A stretch of DNA of 11,363 bases. Origin: Solobacterium sp. Its GTDB lineage: Bacteria; Bacillota_I; Bacilli_A; Erysipelotrichales; Erysipelotrichaceae. The notes under the pieces were generated by a model. The model had not been told where the DNA came from. It did no database searches and worked only from the letters and a program-made list of their open reading frames with translations. The DNA lies in NCBI GenBank assembly GCA_017543025.1, contig JAFYGX010000037.1:1-11363 (forward strand), given 5' to 3'. Position numbers and translations under genes: made by a program. Positions 6,895 to 11,363 of the stretch are shown piece after piece (the stretch's first letter is position 1; every line of letters begins with the position of its first letter).

Positions 6895-8445
6895 GTGGCA
6901 GAAGAAGTACTGCGAATGCAAGGGATCACCAAAATATACCCGAATGGCTTCATGGCCAACCGCGGTATCACATTTGGGGTCGGCACCAATGAGATTCACG
7001 CTCTGGTAGGTGAAAACGGGGCCGGAAAAACAACGCTGATGAAAATCCTTTTTGGTATGGAGGATTGCCAGGAAGGAGCGATTTTCATCAACGGGAAGGA
7101 AGAAAAAATTGCCAATCCTCTGGATGCGATTGCAAAGGGAGTCGGAATGGTTCACCAGCATTTCATGCTGCTGCCGTCTCTGACAGTTGCGGAAAATGTC
7201 ACACTCGGAGTCGAACCGATGAAAAACGGTCTGTTCGATTACGAAACGGCAGTGAAGAAGACGCAGGAGATCGCTGACAAATATAATTTCAAGGTTGATG
7301 CGAAAGCGAAAGTCGCTACGCTGTCAGTCGGTCAGATGCAGAAGGTTGAAATACTCAAGGCACTGATCAAAGGTGCGAAGATTCTGATTCTTGATGAGCC
7401 GACAGCGGTTCTGACACCGCAGGAGACGGATGAACTGTTTGAACAGCTGTTTCATCTGAGAGATTCCGGGGTTTCGGTCATCTTCATTTCGCATAAGCTG
7501 GAAGAAGTCATGCGCATCTGTTCCAAGGTCACGGTGCTTCGGCGCGGTGAATGCATGGGAACCTACGATACGAAGGATCTGGATGAATCGAAGATCTCTC
7601 GGCTGATGGTCGGGCGTGACGTCATTCTGAAGATTGAGAAGGAAGATCCAAAACCGAAGGAAGCGATTCTGGAGATTAAAGATCTTCACCGCTATAACTC
7701 GTTTGGCAAGGCGGTCATTGACGGCGTGACATTCTCCGTGCATTCCGGTGAAGTAGTCGGAATTGCCGGTGTGGAAGGAAACGGACAGAGCGAGCTCTCC
7801 GAAGTGCTTGCCGGCCTTGCGCCATTTGCCTCCGGTGATGTGATTCTCAACGGAAAATCAATTAAGGGAATGTCTGTGCGTCAGATCCGCGACAGCGGTA
7901 TGGCTTACATTGCGGAAGACCGGATGGTAGAAGGGGTCGCCGGTGATATGTCGATTGAAATGAACATCATGGCTGACCGATTCTCAAAGCCGGAATTCCG
8001 GACAGGCATGTTTGTTGATGCGGCTAAGATCCGTCGTGAGACCGAACGGCTTATCAAAGAGTATGAAGTGCTCTGTGACGGACCGGAACAGCCGGTGAGA
8101 ATGCTGTCGGGAGGAAATATTCAGAAGGTGGTTGTTGCCCGGGAATTCACATCCGGCGCCAATTTCATTCTTGCAAATCAGCCGACCCGTGGAATTGACG
8201 TCGGTACTGCCGAAATGATCCGGAAAACAATTGTCCGCAAATCCAGAGAGGAAGGAACCTGCACAATTCTGATCTCTGCGGACCTGAATGAAGTGCTTGA
8301 ATGTTCCGACCGTCTGCTTGTCATGCGTAAAGGCAAAGTTGTTGCGGCATTCCCGAAAGCGAACGAAGTTTCCGAAGACACACTCGGCGAGTATATGCTT
8401 GGTCTTAAAACGATGACTCCCGAACAGATGGAGGGACTGTTATGA
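6895..8445 (+). CDS. Nucleoside ABC transporter ATPase with two nucleotide-binding domains (NupO type)
   Basis: A 516-residue cytosolic subunit that powers import through the two permeases encoded next. Domain 1 is complete: Walker A GENGAGKT (39-46), Q-loop at Q88, LSVGQ signature (143-147), Walker B ILILDEP (163-169) and switch His H200. Domain 2 has a degenerate Walker A (GVEGNGQSE, 292-300, no Lys), an intact LSGGN signature (404-408) and Walker B FILANQP (424-430) without the catalytic acid. This asymmetry is normal in the RbsA/NupO-like sugar and nucleoside ATPases. The start is GTG at 6895, preceded by AGGGGG, and gives the usual family length of about 510. The stop overlaps the permease start (ATGA). 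Similar genes are nupO in Bacillus subtilis and nupA in Lactococcus; a simple-sugar importer is less likely given the BMP lipoprotein upstream. Confidence 0.93.
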   Translation: MAEEVLRMQGITKIYPNGFMANRGITFGVGTNEIHALVGENGAGKTTLMKILFGMEDCQEGAIFINGKEEKIANPLDAIAKGVGMVHQHFMLLPSLTVAENVTLGVEPMKNGLFDYETAVKKTQEIADKYNFKVDAKAKVATLSVGQMQKVEILKALIKGAKILILDEPTAVLTPQETDELFEQLFHLRDSGVSVIFISHKLEEVMRICSKVTVLRRGECMGTYDTKDLDESKISRLMVGRDVILKIEKEDPKPKEAILEIKDLHRYNSFGKAVIDGVTFSVHSGEVVGIAGVEGNGQSELSEVLAGLAPFASGDVILNGKSIKGMSVRQIRDSGMAYIAEDRMVEGVAGDMSIEMNIMADRFSKPEFRTGMFVDAAKIRRETERLIKEYEVLCDGPEQPVRMLSGGNIQKVVVAREFTSGANFILANQPTRGIDVGTAEMIRKTIVRKSREEGTCTILISADLNEVLECSDRLLVMRKGKVVAAFPKANEVSEDTLGEYMLGLKTMTPEQMEGLL

Positions 8446-9587
8446 GCGAAAAACAGACTAACAATGCAGCGAAGACGGATCCCCGCCGTACGACTGCAAT
8501 GAAGAAGACGCAGCAGATTGAAGCGATCATGGAAGTGGTCCGTATCGTTGCCGGTATGGCAATTGCCTATCTTGTTGCGCTGCTGATCCTGGTTGCGATT
8601 TCCGATGATCCGGTTTTCATTGTGAAACAGTTTATTCTCGGTCCGTTCTCATCTCAGAGGCGAATCGGTTCAATCATCAATCTCGCAGTTCCGTTTACGT
8701 TATGCGGACTGTCCATGTGCTTCATGTATGCGGTAAACAAGTTCAACCTGATCGGTGAAAGCATCTTCATGCTTTCCGGCTGTATCATCACCTGGGTGGG
8801 TCTGAAGATCGGAGCCGGAATGCCGATGCTGATACTTGTTCCGATTCTGCTGATCATCGGCGCGCTTGTCGGTGCGGCGCTTTCCTTCATTCCGGCAATC
8901 ATGGACCGGAAACTGAATGCCAATGTCGTTGTTGTCTCACTCATGCTGAATGCGGTGGTCGCACAGCTTGCGATTTATATCCTGCGTTATTTCATGAAAG
9001 ATCCGGGAATTTCATTCATCGGTTCCTATGAAACGCCGGAAAGTATGCAGCTGCCGTCACTGTTCGGCAGGATGCGAATCGGAGGCGGCGTGATCATTGC
9101 AGTTATTGCGGTTGTGATTGTTTCAGTTCTGTTCTTCAAAACCGCATTCGGCTGGAAGATGCGTCTTGTCGGATCCAATCCGCGGTTTGCGACAGCAGTA
9201 GGCCTTTCAACACTCGGCATTTCATTTGCCGCACAGCTTGCCGGCGGTGCGCTTGCCGGTGTTGCCGGAGCAACCGAAATCATGAACAGCTACAAGCGGT
9301 TCCAGTGGACTGCTTCCACCGGTCATGGATTTGACGGACTTCTTGTTGCGGTACTGGCAAAACGGAACCCGATTCTGGTTCCGGTCGGAGCTCTGTTCCT
9401 TGCATATGTACGGATTGGCGCTGACGTTGTAAATACTTCGGGCGATATTCCGAATGAGTTCATTTCTGTCATTCAGGGCATTATCATTCTTCTTGTTGCT
9501 GCGGAATCTTTCCTGTCAGGTGCGAAAAACCGCTGGATATTCCGGGCTGTGCAGGCGGAAAAAGCAGCGCAGAAAGGCGCGAAATAA
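8442..9587 (+). CDS. Nucleoside ABC transporter permease 1 (NupP type, BPD_transp_2)
   Basis: A 381-residue integral membrane protein that pairs with the following permease to form the nucleoside channel. A charged 25-residue N-terminal tail precedes the first membrane helix (about 33-54). Further hydrophobic segments lie near 79-98, 103-122, 127-150, 161-183, 213-233, 257-280, 311-332 and 339-359. The coupling region RLVGSNPRFATAVGLS (241-256) is the family motif that contacts the ATPase, and GHGFDGLLVAVLAKRNP (294-310) is also typical. The ATG overlaps the ATPase stop, and GGAGGG (8430-8435) within the ATPase gene lies 6 nt upstream, so translation is coupled. The C-terminus is a short basic/Ala-rich tail. 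Confidence 0.92.
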   Translation: MSEKQTNNAAKTDPRRTTAMKKTQQIEAIMEVVRIVAGMAIAYLVALLILVAISDDPVFIVKQFILGPFSSQRRIGSIINLAVPFTLCGLSMCFMYAVNKFNLIGESIFMLSGCIITWVGLKIGAGMPMLILVPILLIIGALVGAALSFIPAIMDRKLNANVVVVSLMLNAVVAQLAIYILRYFMKDPGISFIGSYETPESMQLPSLFGRMRIGGGVIIAVIAVVIVSVLFFKTAFGWKMRLVGSNPRFATAVGLSTLGISFAAQLAGGALAGVAGATEIMNSYKRFQWTASTGHGFDGLLVAVLAKRNPILVPVGALFLAYVRIGADVVNTSGDIPNEFISVIQGIIILLVAAESFLSGAKNRWIFRAVQAEKAAQKGAK

Positions 9588-9592
9588 GGAGG
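9586..9592 (+). promoter_or_regulatory. Ribosome binding site overlapping the permease 1 stop
   Basis: AAGGAGG begins within the TAA stop of permease 1 and sits 7 nt before the ATG at 9600, an ideal site. Ribosomes finishing the first permease end on the site for the second, which should keep the two subunits near 1:1. Confidence 0.8.
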
Positions 9593-9599
9593 CAGAACT

Positions 9600-10595
9600 A
9601 TGTCAATTGATATTGTTGCGTTCCTGGCGGATGCGATCAAAATGGCAACACCGCTTGTGTTTGCGGCTCTTGCAGCACTCATTACACGTCAGGCCGGCAT
9701 GTTCAACATGGGTGTTGAAGGTATGATTCTCTGCTCAGCACTCGGCGCAGTTGCCGGTGCTCATTATCTCGGCGGCGTATGGTGGGGGATTCTTGCAGGA
9801 GTACTCGTCGGCGTTCTGACCGGACTGGTCATTGCATTTGCCCATCTTTCCGGCAAGACGGATCTCTATCTGACCTGTATTGCCTTCAACCTGGCGGCGA
9901 CTGGCGGAACGGTATTTGTGATGTATCTGCTGACCGGTGAAAAATCCACGACTTCCGGTGCCTTCCGTTCATATCAGATTCCGAATATCAATATTCCTTT
10001 GATCAGGGATATTCCGTTAATCGGGCGGATTATCTCAGGGCAGAGCCTTCTGACCTATGTCGCTGTGCTGTCAGTCTGGTTTGTTGCATTTCTTCTGAAG
10101 CGGACCCGTGTCGGACTTCGCATTCGTTCGGTCGGTGAAAATCCGAAAGCGGCGGAGTCAGTTGGGATTTCCGTTAAGAAAATCGGTTATATTTCCTTCC
10201 TGCTCTGCGGATTGTTTGCGGGACTTTCAGGAACCTTTCTGTCAATGAGCTGGGTTACATTCTTCATGAAGAACATGGTCAACGGACGCGGTTATATCGG
10301 GCTTTCTGCTCAGAATATGGCAAATGGCATGCCGGTTGGCTCGGCACTTGTTTCACTGCTGTTCGGGGCAACCACATCGCTTGCGACAACCATGAAATCA
10401 CAGTCGAATTTCCCGACCGAGTTCCTGGAAATGGTGCCGTATCTTGCGACAATCATCGCAATTGTAATTACAAGTCTGTATAAGATTCACCGGAGAAATA
10501 AGATCGAAGGTATTGAGAAATTATTATGGAACAGTCTTCAGGGCACCCGTACTGCGGGTGCTCTGAATCTGTTCTGGGCAGAAAGAAACGAATGA
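9600..10595 (+). CDS. Nucleoside ABC transporter permease 2 (NupQ type, BPD_transp_2)
   Basis: A 331-residue integral membrane protein, the second channel subunit. Hydrophobic segments lie near 14-29, 38-55, 60-81, 88-111, 149-166, 196-217, 246-264 and 278-294. AGMFNMGVEGMI (32-43) matches the family pattern GxxNxGxEGM. SVGENPKAAESVGIS (177-191) is the ATPase-coupling loop, and GRGYIGLSAQ (229-238) is also characteristic. The tail after about residue 296 is hydrophilic and ends ALNLFWAERNE. The stretch coding residues 313-323 forms a strong hairpin in the mRNA. It follows permease 1 by 12 bp with an excellent ribosome binding site. No clear T-rich terminator follows the stop, so the operon end is not defined. 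Confidence 0.92.
   Translation: MSIDIVAFLADAIKMATPLVFAALAALITRQAGMFNMGVEGMILCSALGAVAGAHYLGGVWWGILAGVLVGVLTGLVIAFAHLSGKTDLYLTCIAFNLAATGGTVFVMYLLTGEKSTTSGAFRSYQIPNINIPLIRDIPLIGRIISGQSLLTYVAVLSVWFVAFLLKRTRVGLRIRSVGENPKAAESVGISVKKIGYISFLLCGLFAGLSGTFLSMSWVTFFMKNMVNGRGYIGLSAQNMANGMPVGSALVSLLFGATTSLATTMKSQSNFPTEFLEMVPYLATIIAIVITSLYKIHRRNKIEGIEKLLWNSLQGTRTAGALNLFWAERNE
10537..10567 (+). repeat. 13-bp hairpin inside the 3' end of permease 2
   Basis: TTCAGGGCACCCG (10537-10549) pairs with CGGGTGCTCTGAA (10555-10567) with one G-U pair and a 5-nt TACTG loop. The following bases TCTGTTCTGG are only moderately U-rich. It ends 28 bp before the end of the stop codon. It could be a weak terminator, an mRNA-stabilising 3' structure, or a repeat element absorbed into the frame. 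Confidence 0.7.
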
Positions 10596-10817
10596 TTCAG
10601 CTTCCATATTCTGTTTTCAGAGTGTGCTGCGGGTAAGGAAGGACAAAGGCGTTTCTGCAGCCTGTTCGGATATCCAGTTTCCTGCAGGTCCGGATCCGCA
10701 GAAGCAGAAAACGTATCCATTCGGTATAACACTGCAAGATAAGAAAGCGATAGATCAATCAGAGATTATCTGCATGAAGGATTATTGTGAACGGAAGGAG
10801 AACGGCGTGAGATCCTG

Positions 10818-10847
10818 ATTATGCAGATTGTTCTTAGGCGCTGTCAA
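10818..10847 (-). promoter_or_regulatory. Promoter-like sequence pointing back at the transporter operon
   Basis: On the minus strand a perfect -35 TTGACA (10842-10847) and -10 CATAAT (10818-10823, 5 of 6) are 18 bp apart. Transcription would run leftwards from about 10811, antisense to the end of permease 2. No gene is seen on that strand, so this could drive an antisense RNA or be chance. Confidence 0.35.
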
Positions 10848-11145
10848 GTCTCAGAATATGAAAAAATCACCGGCTGTTATCGGCGATGATCGAACTGTAT
10901 GCAGCTCACAAGATGAAAAAACCACAGATTGACAAGCGCAACAGCCAATGCCGGATGGGATGAATTTGCAGGGCTGTATGGGTACGAGTGTACAGTCTTC
11001 GGGAAAAGAACTCCGCAGAGTGAAACCTCGTAATAAATCACATGTTTGCTGTGAATACGGCTGTGGAAACAATTGGCCTGGCCTTACGTTTTACGGATGA
11101 CTGAGGGTACGAGAATGCGATTTCCTTTTAGGTTGAATGCTCGTA

Positions 11146-11151
11146 TATAAT
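11146..11151 (+). promoter_or_regulatory. Perfect -10 hexamer, candidate promoter of the right-edge gene
   Basis: TATAAT at 11146-11151 has only a weak -35 (TTTCCT, 11121-11126, 19 bp away). It directly follows a CTCGTA hexamer that is the inverse of TACGAG at 11108-11113. Transcription from about 11158 would give a 160-nt leader containing the 11192-11235 hairpin. Confidence 0.4.
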
Positions 11152-11191
11152 GGTTAACGAAAACCTGTAACTGCAGAGAAGTGTACGAATG

Positions 11192-11235
11192 GAAAGAAAA
11201 GACTGATATATATATCGCTTCGCCGGTTTTCTTTC
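11192..11235 (+). repeat. Inverted repeat with nested AT palindrome
   Basis: GAAAGAAAA (11192-11200) pairs perfectly with TTTTCTTTC (11227-11235). Inside lies the 12-bp palindrome GATATATATATC (11205-11216). No clear T-run follows, so it is not called a terminator. It could form a leader hairpin upstream of the right-edge gene. Confidence 0.5.
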
Positions 11236-11263
11236 ACGGCAGGGATTCCAGTGGCAGGAGTAA

Positions 11264-11292
11264 CTGACGGTTTACCGATCTGCGTATATGGT
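11264..11292 (+). promoter_or_regulatory. Alternative weak promoter of the right-edge gene
   Basis: CTGACG (11264-11269, 4 of 6) and TATGGT (11287-11292, 4 of 6) are 17 bp apart. They would give a leader of about 20 nt to the ATG at 11320. The match is weaker than average. Confidence 0.22.
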
Positions 11293-11319
11293 CAGGAAAA
11301 AGAAGTATGAGGGTTTGCC

Positions 11320-11363
11320 ATGATACAGAAAACATTCATTATTCAGCAACCGGATGGAGTGCC
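11320..11363 (+). CDS. N-terminus of an HPr-like protein (partial, runs off right edge)
   Basis: An ATG preceded by GAGGG (11309-11313, 6-nt spacing) opens a frame of 14 codons, MIQKTFIIQQPDGV, continuing with a codon that begins CC (Pro). It aligns without gaps to the start of HPr, the PTS phosphocarrier (MAQKTFKVTADSGIH in Bacillus subtilis), sharing M, QKTF and G plus conservative positions. At the position of His15, the phosphorylated residue, this frame has Pro. If truly HPr-related it would be a non-canonical, possibly regulatory relative. Fourteen residues are too few to be sure, and an unrelated protein is quite possible. Confidence 0.42.
   Translation, partial: MIQKTFIIQQPDGV

Larger units (their letters stand above)
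10596..11319 (+). other. 724-bp region without a convincing gene
   Basis: Open frames of 64-74 codons on either strand (for example 10624-10818 plus, 10538-10732 minus, 10851-11072 minus) lack a good ribosome binding site or recognisable protein. The region holds an imperfect inverted repeat (10838-10847 with 10929-10939), a minus-strand promoter-like pair, four TACGAG/CTCGTA hexamers between 10983 and 11145, a perfect TATAAT, and a hairpin at 11192-11235. No tRNA, tmRNA, SRP or 6S signature was recognised. Confidence 0.6.

Noticed and set aside
7768..8190. Missing Walker A Lys and Walker B acid in the second ATPase domain
   Set aside because: Such a degenerate second site is usual in this class of tandem-domain sugar/nucleoside ATPases, so it is not evidence of inactivation.
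8178..8381. Minus-strand open frame within the ATPase gene
   Set aside because: A shadow frame of a strongly supported gene. The same applies to long minus-strand frames inside the hydrolases (2013-2981) and the lipoprotein (5421-6635).
10624..10818. 64-codon frame downstream of permease 2
   Set aside because: Starts with a non-ATG codon, has no ribosome binding site, and the product resembles nothing known to me.
11150..11166. cre-like site near the perfect TATAAT
   Set aside because: The sequence around GGTTAACGAAAACC lacks the conserved A residues of the cre consensus, so the match is too poor to call.

Overview
The window looks like chromosomal DNA of a Gram-positive, Bacillota-type bacterium of medium GC. 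The signs are AAGGAGG-like ribosome binding sites, Rho-independent terminators, SigA-like promoters, a lipoprotein with an LAAC lipobox, and a BspA-like leucine-rich surface protein with DUF5648-type repeats. A gut or oral Erysipelotrichia or Clostridia relative is plausible, but the genus cannot be read from the sequence. No CRISPR array, tRNA, rRNA, intact insertion sequence or phage gene was seen.

The theme is purine-nucleoside uptake and breakdown. On the minus strand, 984 to the left edge encodes adenosine deaminase, cut just before its end. Diverging from it across a 228-bp promoter region are two translationally coupled, paralogous inosine/uridine-type nucleoside hydrolases (1213-2172 and 2169-3113). 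The first has the full DxDxxxDD active-site motif. The second has Asn at the third Asp.

Next comes a secreted BspA-like LRR protein (3374-5185) closed by a strong terminator. It is followed by a BMP-family nucleoside-binding lipoprotein (5349-6506) with its own terminator. A 335-bp gene-free stretch then carries a candidate promoter with a perfect inverted repeat over its -10, and leads into ATPase (6895-8445), permease 1 (8442-9587) and permease 2 (9600-10595). These three are tightly coupled, and with the lipoprotein they match the Bacillus NupNOPQ / Lactococcus BmpA-NupABC arrangement.

The likely working order is as follows. The lipoprotein captures nucleosides outside the membrane and the ATPase-permease complex imports them. 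Adenosine deaminase turns adenosine into inosine, and the hydrolases split nucleosides into base and ribose. No ribokinase or phosphoribosyltransferase is in the window.

The last ~720 bases before the right edge hold no convincing gene, but they contain hairpins, a repeated TACGAG/CTCGTA hexamer and candidate promoters in both directions. They end in the first 14 codons of a gene whose start resembles the PTS phosphocarrier HPr, with Pro where the phosphorylated His would be. I found no clearly new system. The most checkable oddities are the Asp-to-Asn change in the second hydrolase, the hairpin inside the 3' end of permease 2, the inverted repeat at the transporter promoter, and the HPr-like start.
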